From assembly GCF_031457495.1 (NCBI RefSeq), contig NZ_JAVDWM010000001.1, positions 1,848,001 to 1,912,000 of the forward strand: DNA of 64,000 bases. The letters run 5' to 3'. The DNA is from Sphingopyxis sp. BE259 (GTDB taxonomy: Bacteria > Pseudomonadota > Alphaproteobacteria > Sphingomonadales > Sphingomonadaceae). This document shows positions 1-9,225 of this stretch, one piece after another; the stretch's first letter is position 1, and every line of letters begins with the position of its first letter. The position numbers and the translations under genes were made by a program. The notes beneath the pieces are model-generated. The model was not told where the DNA came from and ran no database searches. It saw nothing but the letters and a program-made list of their open reading frames with translations.

Positions 1-294
1 GGTTTCGAACGCCCCGAATTGATGCGTATCCTCGACCTCTACGGCCGGATGGTCGCGGCGGGGCATTGGCGCGACTATGCCATGGATTTCCACCGCGACG
101 CCGCCATTTTCTCGGCGTTTCGCCGCGCCGCAGAGCGCCCCGAATATCGCATCGAAAAACGCCCCGCCTTGCGAAGCCGTCAAGGCATGTGGGCCTTGGT
201 CTCCGAAGCCGGGGCGATCTTGAAGCGCGGGGACGAGCTGTCGAACATACTCGCCCCCGTCGAACGCAAACTTATGAAGCTGGTATCGGACTGA
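1..294 (+). CDS. DUF2794 family protein, 5'-truncated by the window edge
   Basis: The reading frame is open from base 1 (G-F-E-R-P-E-L-M-R-I...), so the true start lies upstream and only the last 97 residues are present. The visible part carries the DUF2794 pattern: ILDLYGRMVAAGHWRDYAMD, then FSAFRRA, YRIEK and a closing ILKRG segment. The family is small, cytosolic and of unknown function, found mainly in alphaproteobacteria. The stop overlaps the 3' end of the convergent membrane-protein gene by 23 bases. The family call is from memory of the pattern. Confidence 0.75.
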   Translation, partial: GFERPELMRILDLYGRMVAAGHWRDYAMDFHRDAAIFSAFRRAAERPEYRIEKRPALRSRQGMWALVSEAGAILKRGDELSNILAPVERKLMKLVSD

Positions 295-1345
295 CGGTCC
301 GCGTCGTCGCCGGCAACTGGTTCGCCAGATTGTCGGGCAGCAACCCGACCACCACCGCGCGCGCATTCTGCCAGAAGGCCGACAGCAGCAGCAGCGCCGA
401 ACCGATCACGAACGCAGTCAGCGCGACATTGAGTTCGACCGCGCCAAATTCGCGGAACAACTGGGTTAGTGCGAACAGCACATAGGCGAGCGCGGACACC
501 AGCAAGGCGCGGCGGTCGATCGCCAGCGCGATCAGCCCGAACAGCACATAGATGGCGACGACCATTACTGCCGCGCCGCTGCCGATATCATTGCCTTCGG
601 TGACGCCGAGCAGGTGGAAGATCGGATGCGCGATCATCGGTGCGGCGAGCAGGTGGAGCCAGAAGGCGACGTCGCTGCGCCGCGTCTGACGCACCCGGTC
701 GCTGCGGTCCCACCACATCGCCAGCGCAAACACGCCGATGCCTGCGGTCAGCACCAGCGACATCACCAGCGCGTCGGGGCGCTCCGGCATCCCGGTGATC
801 GACAGCACCAGTGCCACAGCGGTTGCGGCCAGCGCCGCGGTGCCCGCGGCGACGGTGATGGGGACCATGAAACGCTTCCAGTGCGCCCAGGTCGCCGCCG
901 CGGTGATCAGCGCCATCGAACCGAACAGGATCGCACCGACGGTGTCGCCAAGATGATTGCCGAATATTGCTTCGCCATGTTCGAACAGAAAGCCGACCAT
1001 CGTCGCAAAGACACCGCCCGAAAAGGCGAGGACCAGCACGATGCTGGGCAGCGCCATCCGGCGTTGGCGGGTGAAATATTCGGCCAGGAACCACGCCGAC
1101 AAGGCGACGAACGCGCCGCCGAGCGCGGTGTGGATCGACTGGCCGATCCACGCGACCGCGACGAGCAGGATGACCGCCGCGATACTGACGAAAATATCAT
1201 TGAAACCGGTGATCAGGCGGAAGGATTCCTCATCCGCACCGGGGGTGGAGCGGACCGACGCGATGTGCGACCGGAATGCCGTGGCGGCCTCCGGTGTCAA
1301 AACCTTCGCATCGACCGCAGCTTGCAGGTCGCTTTCACTATACAT
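272..1345 (-). CDS. Multi-pass inner-membrane protein of unknown function
   Basis: This 357-residue protein has a soluble acidic N-terminus of about 45 residues (S-E-S-D-L-Q-A-A-V) followed by about ten hydrophobic segments, the first near residues 52-70 in a FNDIFVSIAAVILLV context. I do not recognise a named family; N-termini like this occur in uncharacterised alphaproteobacterial membrane proteins. The ATG start is preceded by AAGGACGA, a plausible ribosome binding site. It converges on the DUF2794 gene and is followed upstream by an intergenic repeat. A transporter or sensor role cannot be argued from the sequence. Confidence 0.7.
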   Translation of the reverse strand: MYSESDLQAAVDAKVLTPEAATAFRSHIASVRSTPGADEESFRLITGFNDIFVSIAAVILLVAVAWIGQSIHTALGGAFVALSAWFLAEYFTRQRRMALPSIVLVLAFSGGVFATMVGFLFEHGEAIFGNHLGDTVGAILFGSMALITAAATWAHWKRFMVPITVAAGTAALAATAVALVLSITGMPERPDALVMSLVLTAGIGVFALAMWWDRSDRVRQTRRSDVAFWLHLLAAPMIAHPIFHLLGVTEGNDIGSGAAVMVVAIYVLFGLIALAIDRRALLVSALAYVLFALTQLFREFGAVELNVALTAFVIGSALLLLSAFWQNARAVVVGLLPDNLANQLPATTRTVSPIPAS

Positions 1346-1461
1346 CGGGGTCGTCCTTGTTAGACCGATCCCCTTGCCCCGCCGCCGCTATGCCATGGGC
1401 GTGTTGCTGTGTCAATACAGTGTGGCGCCTGCATGCGCGAACCAGGTTGTTGCACCACACT

Positions 1462-1546
1462 TCGTCATGCCGGGCTTGACCCGGCACCCGCCTTTCTTCT
1501 CTCAAAGAGAAGGCAGGCCCCGTATCAAGTCCGGGGTGACGATAGA
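1462..1546. repeat. Palindromic intergenic repeat, family 1
   Basis: It starts TCGTCATGCCGGGCTTGACC and ends with the complementary arm GTCCGGGGTGACGATA. It belongs to the family found at least seven more times in this window (for example 14451, 15344, 32778, 60503). Here the two arms flank a pyrimidine-rich centre. It sits between two minus-strand genes. Confidence 0.8.
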
Positions 1547-1557
1547 AATAGGGGCGA

Positions 1558-2460
1558 TCACCCCAGCGCCATCAACGCCTTCATGACATTCATCGACTGT
1601 TCGCTGCCCGACTGCGGCACGATCTCTCCGCTGCGATCGACAATCTGCTCCCACGCTGCGGCGACGCCCTCAGGGGTGCGCTCGCCTTCGGGCAGGGCGA
1701 CGCCGGGGGTCATCGTGACATAGGCGGCGTGATACGCGCCCGCGCCTGCACCGATGATCATGTTGGTCGGTGCGTCTTCGCTGACCAGATAGAGCGCAGC
1801 AGGCACGACATTTTCGGGGGTGAATTTCTCGAACAATTCGGCGGGAAAAATATCCTCGGTCATCCGCGTGCCCGCGACCGGCGCGATCGTGTTGCAGCGG
1901 ATGTTATATTTTGCGCCTTCCAGATGCAGCGTCTTGGTCAGCCCGGCGAGGCCCAGCTTTGCCGCGCCATAATTGGCCTGCCCGAAATTGCCGTATAGGC
2001 CGGTCGATGATGCCGTCATCAGGATGCGGCCATAGGCCTGTTCGCGCATCAGATCCCAGCACGCCTTGGTGACATTGGCGCTGCCCGACACATGCACCTT
2101 CAGCACCAGGTCGAAATCCTCGGGCTCCATCTTGGCAAAACTCTTGTCCTTGAGGATGCCCGCGTTGTTGATCAGGACATGGACGCCGCCCCAGGCTTCC
2201 TTCGCCTTGGCGACCATTTCGACCATCTGGTCATATTCGGTGACGCTGCCGCCGTTCGACATCGCGGTGCCGCCCGCGGCCTTGATTTCCTCGACCACCT
2301 GCAAGGCGGCGTCCGAATGGCCGGTGCCGTCGCGCGATCCGCCCAGATCGTTGACCACCACCTTCGCCCCGCGCCGCGCCAGTTCGAGCGCATAGGCACG
2401 GCCCAGGCCCCCGCCGGCGCCGGTGACAATGGCAACACGCCCGTCAAATTTGATCGTCAT
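1558..2460 (-). CDS. Short-chain dehydrogenase/reductase (3-hydroxyacyl-CoA dehydrogenase-like)
   Basis: A 300-residue SDR enzyme. The nucleotide-binding motif TGAGGGLGRAYA is near residue 13, NNAG near 97 and the active-site block YGAAK near 166, with the expected serine upstream in TASSTG. The R-G-A-K-V-V-V-N-D-L-G-G stretch after the first fold is typical of the dehydrogenase part of peroxisomal-type multifunctional enzyme 2, so oxidation of (3R)-hydroxyacyl-CoA in fatty-acid breakdown is likely but unproven. The C-terminal 50 residues extend beyond a basic SDR. I chose the ATG at 2460, behind GGGAGACC; the frame stays open 54 bases further upstream without a better start. Confidence 0.82.
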   Translation of the reverse strand: MTIKFDGRVAIVTGAGGGLGRAYALELARRGAKVVVNDLGGSRDGTGHSDAALQVVEEIKAAGGTAMSNGGSVTEYDQMVEMVAKAKEAWGGVHVLINNAGILKDKSFAKMEPEDFDLVLKVHVSGSANVTKACWDLMREQAYGRILMTASSTGLYGNFGQANYGAAKLGLAGLTKTLHLEGAKYNIRCNTIAPVAGTRMTEDIFPAELFEKFTPENVVPAALYLVSEDAPTNMIIGAGAGAYHAAYVTMTPGVALPEGERTPEGVAAAWEQIVDRSGEIVPQSGSEQSMNVMKALMALG

Positions 2461-2562
2461 GATGGTCTCCCGCATGGGGCTGCCCCCAAAAGGGTTGCCC
2501 GAAAAAACTGACACGTCCTTAGCCGCTCACGCTTCGCAGGCAAGGGGGACAAAAAATGACGA

Positions 2563-2635
2563 CTGAAACATAAATGTCATCCAAATGACGTGCATCTGTC
2601 ACGTAAGCGTCATAGCAGCGCCACCAGTTTGTCAC
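2563..2635 (+). promoter_or_regulatory. Phased PhoB-binding array (Pho boxes) upstream of the porin
   Basis: Seven-base half-sites recur at exact 11-bp steps: CTGAAAC at 2563, ATGTCAT at 2574, ATGACGT at 2585, CTGTCAC at 2596 and GCGTCAT at 2607, with TTGTCAC at 2629, which is two steps further on. PhoB binds direct repeats of CTGTCAT with this 11-bp period. The 2596-2613 pair matches the box upstream of pstS (CTGTCAC-N4-ACGTCAC). phoB itself lies next door. The outer half-sites are weaker than the central pair. Confidence 0.78.
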
Positions 2636-2659
2636 CTTTCCCAACGGAGCAAATCCCTC

Positions 2660-4018
2660 ATGCGCCACGCCCTGACCGCCGCCCTGCTGGCGACGTCCAT
2701 GTTCTGCCTGCCCACGACCGCGCACGCGCAGGCGATGACGGCTGCCGAAGCGGCGCAGCTGCGAGCCGAACTGGCGGCGTTGAAGGCGCAGGTGCAGACG
2801 CTGGAAACCCGGCTCGATGCCGCGACCGCGCAGCCGACGCCTGCGCCTGCGCCGACGACCGTGCCGCCCTCGGTGACCGCCAAACCCGCGACCGAGATCA
2901 GCTGGAAAGGCGCCCCCGAAATCAAGACCGCCGATGGCTGGAGCTTCAAACCGCGTGGCCGCGTTCAGCTCGATATGGCGTCGGTCGATGCGCCCGCCGG
3001 GGTGACCGGCATCCGCGGCGGCCTCGCGACCGAGTTCCGCCGCGTCTATTTGGGCGTAGATGGCAAGATTCCCGGCGGCATTTCCTACCGCGTCGAGGCC
3101 GACATCGCGAACAGCGAGGTCGAACTGACCGACGTTTACATGAGCTATGGCACCGGTCCGCTGACGGTGACCGCGGGGCAGGTCAAACCCTTTTGGGGGC
3201 TCGACGACATGACCAGCGACCTGTTCACCAGCTTCATGGAACGCGCCGCGTTCGTCCAGGCGTTCGGCTTCGAACGCCGCGTCGGGCTGTCGGCGCAGTA
3301 TAAGGGCAAGGCGCTGCTGGTGCAGGGCGGGGTATTCGGCGACAACGCCCGCGACCTGCTCAGCGACAGCAACCAGAGCCTCAGCGTCGACGGCCGCATC
3401 GTGTTCATGCCCAAGCTCGGCGAAACGCAGCTCCACCTTGGCGCGTCGGGCCATTGGCGCGACCCAAACGATCCCGCCGCGACTGCGCGCTACCGGGCGC
3501 GGCCGTTCGTCCACACCACAGACGTGCGGCTGGTCGACACCGGCTTGCTCGATGTGCAGAGCGAACGCGGCGTCGGGCTGGAAGGCGCGGTGATCGCCGG
3601 TCCGTTCCACGTCGCGGGCGAAGCCTATTGGCAGACACTGAAACGCAGCGGAGCCGCCGACCCGACCTTCTTTGGCGGCTATGCCGAGGTCGGCATGGTG
3701 CTGACCGGCGGCGACGCGCGCGGATATAAGGATGGCGCGTTCGACCGGCTCAAGCCGTCAAAGCCGATCACCGCGGGCGGCATCGGCGCGATCGAGATCA
3801 ACGCGCGCTACGACCATCTCGACCTCAATGACGGGCCGATCGTCGGCGGGCGGCAACAGGCGGCGCTGATCGGGCTGGTGTGGGCGCCGATCGACTATAT
3901 CCGCATTACCGCCAACTACGGCAAACTGTGGATCGACGATGCGCGCGTCGCGACCGCGACGGGGGATCGCGATTATACGGCAGATACGTTCGGGCTCAGG
4001 ACACAGATCGATTTTTGA
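2660..4018 (+). CDS. Phosphate-selective porin O/P family outer-membrane protein
   Basis: A 452-residue outer-membrane porin with a signal peptide ending at A-H-A-Q-A (about residues 1-24), a short coiled coil rich in A-E-L-A-A-L-K-A-Q-V (about 30-60), a Pro/Ala linker, and an OprO/OprP-type beta-barrel ending in the aromatic residue F, as expected for BAM recognition. The family passes phosphate or other anions; this substrate is inferred from the Pho boxes at 2563-2635 and from the convergent pst-pho operon. Start chosen at the ATG directly before the signal peptide, behind GGAG. The frame continues 75 bases upstream, but that part reads through the Pho array. Confidence 0.88.
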   Translation: MRHALTAALLATSMFCLPTTAHAQAMTAAEAAQLRAELAALKAQVQTLETRLDAATAQPTPAPAPTTVPPSVTAKPATEISWKGAPEIKTADGWSFKPRGRVQLDMASVDAPAGVTGIRGGLATEFRRVYLGVDGKIPGGISYRVEADIANSEVELTDVYMSYGTGPLTVTAGQVKPFWGLDDMTSDLFTSFMERAAFVQAFGFERRVGLSAQYKGKALLVQGGVFGDNARDLLSDSNQSLSVDGRIVFMPKLGETQLHLGASGHWRDPNDPAATARYRARPFVHTTDVRLVDTGLLDVQSERGVGLEGAVIAGPFHVAGEAYWQTLKRSGAADPTFFGGYAEVGMVLTGGDARGYKDGAFDRLKPSKPITAGGIGAIEINARYDHLDLNDGPIVGGRQQAALIGLVWAPIDYIRITANYGKLWIDDARVATATGDRDYTADTFGLRTQIDF

Positions 4019-4064
4019 TCTGCAACGCTGCTTTGGGGTGGGGAGCTGCCATACCCCACCCTCG

Positions 4065-4143
4065 TCATTCCCGCGAAAGCGGGAACCCAGGGACAGGCCC
4101 GCGGACGCACGCTCTGGATCCCCGCTTTCGCGGGGATGACGAA
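4065..4143. repeat. Palindromic intergenic repeat, family 2
   Basis: Arms TCATTCCCGCGAAAGCGGGA and the complementary CCCCGCTTTCGCGGGGATGA enclose about 35 bases. It lies between the convergent porin and phoB genes and can fold on either strand, so it may also serve as a bidirectional transcription end. This is a different family from the GACTTGATCCGGG repeats. Confidence 0.8.
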
Positions 4144-4185
4144 TTCAAGAAATGCGGACCATCCGCAATCGGGCGCGTCCAGTCC

Positions 4186-4884
4186 TTAGCCAGCCTTCCC
4201 CGAATCCAGCGCATAACCCGCCGACCGTACCGTCCGGATGATGTCGCTCGTCCCCGGCAGGTTGATCGCTTTCCTGAGCCGCCGGATATGAACATCGACG
4301 GTCCGCAATTCGATGTCGCTGTCCTGGCCCCACACGCTGTCGAGCAACTGGCCGCGCGAGAATACCCGGCCCGGATGTTCCATGAAATGGCGTAGCAGGC
4401 GGAATTCGGTCGGCCCCATATTCACTGTCTGGCTATTGCGGGTCACCTTGTGCGCCACCGAATCCAGCTCGATGTCGGCATAGGTCAGCAGCTCGCCGGC
4501 CAGCGCGGGGCGCAGGCGGCGGAGCACCGCCGACACACGCGCAACCAGTTCGCGCGGGCTGAACGGCTTGGTGACATAATCGTCGGCGCCGGTTTCCAGC
4601 CCGCGGATGCGGTCCTCTTCCTCGCCGCGCGCGGTCAGCATGATGATCGGCACGTTCGCCGATTTCGGATTGCGGCGCAGGCGGCGGCACACTTCGATGC
4701 CGGGCAGGCTTTCGATCATCCAGTCGAGCAGGACGATGTCGGGGACACGCTCCTCGACCAGCACCAGCGCCTGTTCGCCGTCGGGCGTTTGCCGGACCGA
4801 AAAACCCTCGCGTGCGAAATGCCAGACGATGAGTTCGGCGATCGCCTCGTCATCCTCGATCAGCAGCAGGTCGGGCTGCGGCAT
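4186..4884 (-). CDS. phoB: PhoB phosphate-regulon response regulator
   Basis: A 232-residue OmpR/PhoB-type regulator. The receiver domain (about 1-120) has the acidic pair in LLIEDDEA, the phospho-acceptor Asp in VLLDWM and the conserved Lys in YVTKPFSP; a winged-helix domain (about 130-228) contains ELRTVDVHIRRLRKAI. Once phosphorylated it activates Pho-box promoters such as those at 2563 and 10371. Its ATG overlaps the phoU stop (TGATG), which suggests translational coupling. The usual partner kinase gene phoR is not downstream; the operon ends here. Confidence 0.95.
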   Translation of the reverse strand: MPQPDLLLIEDDEAIAELIVWHFAREGFSVRQTPDGEQALVLVEERVPDIVLLDWMIESLPGIEVCRRLRRNPKSANVPIIMLTARGEEEDRIRGLETGADDYVTKPFSPRELVARVSAVLRRLRPALAGELLTYADIELDSVAHKVTRNSQTVNMGPTEFRLLRHFMEHPGRVFSRGQLLDSVWGQDSDIELRTVDVHIRRLRKAINLPGTSDIIRTVRSAGYALDSGKAG

Positions 4885-5603
4885 CAGCCTTGCTCCTGCT
4901 CCGCGGCGCCATCTTCGGGCTGCTCGCCGCGCTCGCGTTCCTCCATATGTTCGCCGGTCACGACATAATAGACCATCTCGGCGATATTGGTCGCATGGTC
5001 GCCCATCCGTTCCAGATTCTTGGCGACGAACAGCAGGTGGGCGCTTTCCGAAATATATTTCGGATTTTCCATCATGAAGGTCACGAGGGTGCGAAAGATG
5101 CTGTTGTAGAAATCGTCGACATTCTTGTCGCGCACCGTCACCCGCACCGCGAGTTCGGCGTCGCGCGCCGCAAAGCTGTCGAGCGCGTCGTGGATCAGTT
5201 CGGCGACGATCGACGACATCGACATCAGCAGCGGGATCGCCTCGATCGACCGCGTCTGGTCCATCAGCGCGACGCGCTTGGCGATGTTCTTGGCATAATC
5301 GCCGATGCGTTCGACGACCGACACGATCTTCAGCGCCGCGATCATTTCGCGCAGATCATCGGCCATCGGCGCGCGCAGCGCAATCGTCTGCACCGCTAGC
5401 TGCTCGACTTCGCTTTCCAGCGCGTCGATCTTCTTGTCGTCGCGCACGACCTGCGCCGCCAGGTCGAGGTCGCCCTTGTGGAGCGCGGTCATCGCCTGGA
5501 GCAGCGCCTGTTCGGCGCGCCCGCCCATCTCGCTGATCAACCCGCGCAGGCGGTTGAGGTCTTCGTCGAAGGCTTTGACCGTATGATCGTTCGTTAATGC
5601 CAT
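4884..5603 (-). CDS. phoU: PhoU phosphate-signalling accessory protein
   Basis: A helical cytosolic protein of 239 residues with the two PhoU repeats; each carries the E-x-x-x-D metal-binding pattern (for example VVERIGDYAKNIAK and NLERMGDHATNIAEM). PhoU links the Pst transporter to the PhoR kinase and represses the Pho response when phosphate is plentiful. I chose the ATG at 5603; a GTG one codon earlier is equally possible. It lies 25 bases after pstB and is coupled to phoB. The acidic tail rich in E and Q is longer than in E. coli PhoU. Confidence 0.94.
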   Translation of the reverse strand: MALTNDHTVKAFDEDLNRLRGLISEMGGRAEQALLQAMTALHKGDLDLAAQVVRDDKKIDALESEVEQLAVQTIALRAPMADDLREMIAALKIVSVVERIGDYAKNIAKRVALMDQTRSIEAIPLLMSMSSIVAELIHDALDSFAARDAELAVRVTVRDKNVDDFYNSIFRTLVTFMMENPKYISESAHLLFVAKNLERMGDHATNIAEMVYYVVTGEHMEERERGEQPEDGAAEQEQG

Positions 5604-5628
5604 CACTGTCGTCCTGTTGCGCTACGGA

Positions 5629-6417
5629 TCAACCGTAACGGCCGGTGATATAATCCTTGGTGCGTTCCTGCTTCGGGTTGGTGAAGATGTCGGTGGTCTT
5701 GCCATATTCGACCAGCGTCCCGAGGTGGAAGAATGCGGTGCGCTGCGACACGCGGGCCGCCTGCTGCATATTGTGCGTGACGATCACGATCGCATATTTG
5801 CCGCGCAGTTCGTGGATCAGTTCCTCGATCTTGGCGGTCGCGATCGGGTCGAGCGCCGAACAGGGCTCGTCCATCAAAATGACCTCGGGATCGACGGCGA
5901 TCGCGCGCGCGATGCACAGCCGCTGTTGCTGGCCACCCGACAGCGCGGTGCCGCTTTCGAGCAACCGGTCCTTGACCTCGTCCCACAGCCCGGCGCGAAC
6001 CAGCGCGCGTTCGACGATGACATCCAGGTCGGCCTTGCTCGGCGCCAGCCCATGGATGCGCGGGCCGTAACCGACATTGTCATAGATCGACTTGGGGAAG
6101 GGGTTCGGTTTCTGGAACACCATCCCGACGCGCGCGCGCAGCTGCACCACGTCCATCGACGGCGCATAGATATCCTCGCCATCCAGCTCGATGCGGCCGG
6201 TGACCTTCGCGCTGGCGACGGTGTCGTTCATCCGGTTGAGCGAACGCAGGAAGGTCGACTTGCCGCAGCCCGACGGGCCGATGAAGGCGGTGACCAGGTC
6301 GGTGCCGACGTCGATCGACACATTGTTGATCGCCTGTTTGTCGCCGTAGAATACGTCGACGCCGGCGGCCTTCATCTTGGGATCGGCGATGGTTAGATCG
6401 TCTTGGGTCGTTGCCAT
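5629..6417 (-). CDS. pstB: PstB phosphate-importer ATP-binding subunit
   Basis: A 262-residue ABC ATPase with Walker [10 protein letters not shown], a Q-loop in [15 protein letters not shown], signature LSGGQQQRL, Walker [14 protein letters not shown] and switch His in VTHNM. The pattern [12 protein letters not shown] near the start and the K-P-N-P-F-P motif are specific to PstB. It powers phosphate uptake through PstC and PstA. Start taken at the ATG at 6417; a GTG at 6432 that overlaps the pstA stop would add five residues and cannot be excluded. Confidence 0.96.
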   Translation of the reverse strand: MATTQDDLTIADPKMKAAGVDVFYGDKQAINNVSIDVGTDLVTAFIGPSGCGKSTFLRSLNRMNDTVASAKVTGRIELDGEDIYAPSMDVVQLRARVGMVFQKPNPFPKSIYDNVGYGPRIHGLAPSKADLDVIVERALVRAGLWDEVKDRLLESGTALSGGQQQRLCIARAIAVDPEVILMDEPCSALDPIATAKIEELIHELRGKYAIVIVTHNMQQAARVSQRTAFFHLGTLVEYGKTTDIFTNPKQERTKDYITGRYG

Positions 6418-6428
6418 AATCGTCAGAC

Positions 6429-7685
6429 TCACCAGCGTTTTTCGAATTTGTTGCGAAGATAGATCGCAAAGGCGTTCATCGACAGCAGCACGATAAGCAG
6501 CACGATGATCGCGGCGGAGGTTTTCTCGACAAAGCCCCGGTCGACTTCGTCCGACCAGAGGAAGATCTGCATCGGTAGCACCGTCGACGGCGAACAGACA
6601 CCGCCCGGCACGTCGCCGATAAAGGCGCGCATCCCGATCAGGAGCAGCGGCGCGGTTTCGCCCAGCGCGCGCGCCATGCCGATGATCGTGCCGGTCAGGA
6701 TGCCGGGGAGAGCGAGCGGTAGGACGTGGTGGAACACCACCTGCACCGGGCTGGCACCCACGCCCAGCGCCGCATCGCGGATCGACGGCGGCACCGATTT
6801 GATCGCGTTGCGGCTGGCAATGACGATCACCGGCATCGTCATCAGCGCCAGCGTCAGCCCGCCGACCAGCGGGCTCGCCTGGCAGATGCCGAACCAGTTG
6901 ATGAACACCGCGAGCGCGAGCAGGCCAAAGATGATCGACGGCACCGCGGCCAGGTTGTTGATCGACACCTCGATCAGGTCGGTCCAGCGGTTCTTTGCCG
7001 CATATTCTTCCAGATACAGCGCCGCAAGCACGCCGGTGGGGAAGGCGATCAGGAAGGCGATAAAGATCGTCAGCACCGATCCCTTCAATGCGCCCCAGAT
7101 CCCCGCCACCGCGGGATCGGTCGCGTCGGCGTTCTTGAAGAAAGGCCAGTGGATGCCGGTCGACAGCTTGCCGTCCTTCTCCAACGCATCGACCTTGGCG
7201 CCCAGCGCGCCGCGCGCGCCTTCCTTCGCCATGATGTCGACCGCGCTGTCGGCGGGCAATTCGAACACCGTTTCGCGGTCGAGCAGCGCCGGATCAGCCT
7301 TGATCGCGCTGCGAACCTCTTTCCAGGCGTTCTCCGAAATCAGCTCCGACCCGCCATCTCCCAGCGCCTCGTCAGCGGCAAAGGCGACGATGTCGGCCAG
7401 CCCGGCGTTGGCGATCACCTGATCGGCGTCCGCATCGCCCAGCCGCGCTTTGTCGACGGTCAGCGGCATCGCCTTGAAATCGATCGGCACCGCGACATTG
7501 GTATAGGTAAAGCCGCGCGCCCCGTTGCCGACCATCACGAACAGCAGGAACGCGAGGAACGCGCCTGACAGCAGCACCGCGCCCAGCCCGATGAACTTGA
7601 ACCGGCGTTCGGCGGCATAGCGGCCCGCGATGCGTTTCTGCATCGCCGCGCTTTTCCAGTCGGTCGGGGCGGTATTCCTATTCAT
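6429..7685 (-). CDS. pstA: PstA phosphate-importer permease
   Basis: A 418-residue inner-membrane permease. After one N-terminal membrane segment (about residues 30-52) comes a periplasmic domain of about 150 residues, then a block of about five segments with the binding-protein-dependent transport signature ([21 protein letters not shown]). The large periplasmic loop is typical of alphaproteobacterial PstA and makes it longer than the E. coli protein (about 296). Its ATG overlaps the pstC stop by eight bases (ATGAATAG), so the two are probably coupled. Confidence 0.94.
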   Translation of the reverse strand: MNRNTAPTDWKSAAMQKRIAGRYAAERRFKFIGLGAVLLSGAFLAFLLFVMVGNGARGFTYTNVAVPIDFKAMPLTVDKARLGDADADQVIANAGLADIVAFAADEALGDGGSELISENAWKEVRSAIKADPALLDRETVFELPADSAVDIMAKEGARGALGAKVDALEKDGKLSTGIHWPFFKNADATDPAVAGIWGALKGSVLTIFIAFLIAFPTGVLAALYLEEYAAKNRWTDLIEVSINNLAAVPSIIFGLLALAVFINWFGICQASPLVGGLTLALMTMPVIVIASRNAIKSVPPSIRDAALGVGASPVQVVFHHVLPLALPGILTGTIIGMARALGETAPLLLIGMRAFIGDVPGGVCSPSTVLPMQIFLWSDEVDRGFVEKTSAAIIVLLIVLLSMNAFAIYLRNKFEKRW

Positions 7686-9054
7686 AGGCTTCGCGATACT
7701 TTTTGACGATCCGCAGCGCGGCGATGTTGAGCAGCAGGGTGACGATGAACAGCACCAGCCCCAGCGCAAAGGCGGCCAGCGTCTTGGCGCTGTCGAATTC
7801 CTGGTCGCCGGTCAGCAGCTTGACGATCTGCGCGGTCACCGTCGTGACGCTGGCAAAGGGATTGGCGGTCAGGTTCGCCGACAGGCCCGCGGCCATCACC
7901 ACGATCATCGTCTCGCCGATCGCGCGGCTGACCGCGAGCAGGATGCCGCCCATCACGCCGGGCAATGCGGCGGGGATCAGCACCTGGCGGATCGTTTCGT
8001 TCGGCGTCGCGCCCAGCGCCAGCGATCCGTCGCGCATCGCCTGCGGCACCGCGTTGATGCTGTCGTCGGCCATCGACGACACGAACGGAATGATCATCAC
8101 CCCCATCACGATGCCCGCCGCCAGCGCGCTTTCGGTCGACGCGTTGGGGATGCCCAACATCACCGCAAATTCGCGCAGCGCGGGCGCAACGGTCAGCGCC
8201 GCGAAATAGCCATATACGACGGTCGGCACCCCGGCCAAAATCTCCAGGATCGGCTTGACCCAGCGGCGCACGACCGGCGCGGCATATTGGGTCAGATACA
8301 CCGCGGTCATCATCCCGATGGGAATGGCGACGATCATCGCGATAATCGCGCCGATCAGCACCGTGCCCCAGAACAAGGGGATGCCGCCGAACGTATCATC
8401 GACCGGCGCCCCGCTGGTCGGCGCCCAGTTGGTCCCGAACAGCAGCTCGGCGGGCGAGACCAGCTGAAAGAAGCGGATCGATTCGAACAGCAGCGACAAG
8501 ACGATGCCGAAGGTCGTCAAAATCGCGACGAGCGACGCCACCAGCAGCACCGCCATGACGATCCGCTCGACCCGCGTCCGCGCCCGGAAATCGGGTTTGA
8601 TGCGGGTAAAGGCATAGAGCCCGCCCGCCAGCGCCAGCGCCAGCATCGCCGCAATCCCGATCCACGCATATTTGTGCGCCGCATCGGCATAGGGCTGGAC
8701 CAACGGCGCCGCGGCGGGCAGCCGCACCGCCTCCTGCTGCCCCAGCGCCACGCTGCGCGCATCGGACAAGATCGCCCCGCGCTCGAACCCGAACGACGGC
8801 AGCGATTGCGCTGCCTCGCTCGCCAGCACCTGATTGGTGATCAGCCCCGGGGACACCGACGACCACACCGCCAGAAACAGCGCCGCGGGCGCGAACAGCC
8901 ACAGAGCGACATACCAGCCATGATATTGCGGCCGCGAATGCAGCTTGGTCCCCGCGCGCCCCGCCAGCAGGTTCGACCGCTGCCGCCCGGCAATCCAGCC
9001 GATCAGCGCAAGGCCCGCGATGAGCAATAACAGGGCGGCGGCGTTGAAGGTCAC
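7678..9054 (-). CDS. pstC: PstC phosphate-importer permease
   Basis: A 458-residue permease starting at GTG, seven bases after an AGGA ribosome binding site. Residues 1-140 form an alphaproteobacterial extension with membrane segments at about 5-22, 50-68 and 130-150. The C-terminal transport domain carries the signature A-L-G-A-T-P-N-E-T-I-R-Q-V-L-I-P-A-A-L-P-G. It pairs with PstA to form the phosphate channel. It follows pstS after a 171-base gap holding a stable palindromic repeat, which may let PstS be made in excess of the membrane subunits. Confidence 0.94.
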   Translation of the reverse strand: MTFNAAALLLLIAGLALIGWIAGRQRSNLLAGRAGTKLHSRPQYHGWYVALWLFAPAALFLAVWSSVSPGLITNQVLASEAAQSLPSFGFERGAILSDARSVALGQQEAVRLPAAAPLVQPYADAAHKYAWIGIAAMLALALAGGLYAFTRIKPDFRARTRVERIVMAVLLVASLVAILTTFGIVLSLLFESIRFFQLVSPAELLFGTNWAPTSGAPVDDTFGGIPLFWGTVLIGAIIAMIVAIPIGMMTAVYLTQYAAPVVRRWVKPILEILAGVPTVVYGYFAALTVAPALREFAVMLGIPNASTESALAAGIVMGVMIIPFVSSMADDSINAVPQAMRDGSLALGATPNETIRQVLIPAALPGVMGGILLAVSRAIGETMIVVMAAGLSANLTANPFASVTTVTAQIVKLLTGDQEFDSAKTLAAFALGLVLFIVTLLLNIAALRIVKKYREAYE

Positions 9055-9080
9055 TTGGTCCTCATCCGGCTATAACCTTC

Positions 9081-9162
9081 GTCATTGCGAGCGAAGCGAA
9101 GCAATCCAGGGCGGTTTACGCAAACTCTGGATTGCCGCGTCGCTACGCTCCTCGCAATGACG
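9081..9162. repeat. Palindromic repeat, family 3, between pstS and pstC
   Basis: Arms TCATTGCGAGCGAAGCGAAG and CGCTACGCTCCTCGCAATGA are complementary apart from a few positions and also share CAATCC/GGATTG inner arms. It is the only copy of this family seen here. As an RNA hairpin inside the pst transcript it could protect the pstS message from 3' decay; that role is inferred by analogy with REP elements. Confidence 0.8.
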
Positions 9163-9225
9163 ACCAAGAAAAAACCGGTGACCGGCACGGGCCGAAACCC
9201 GCCCCGGTCACCAGCGGGGGGAAAC

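Noticed and set aside
2519..3610. 363-residue minus-strand frame over the porin gene
   Set aside because: It runs through the Pho array and mirrors the porin; the product is Gly/Arg-rich without motifs.
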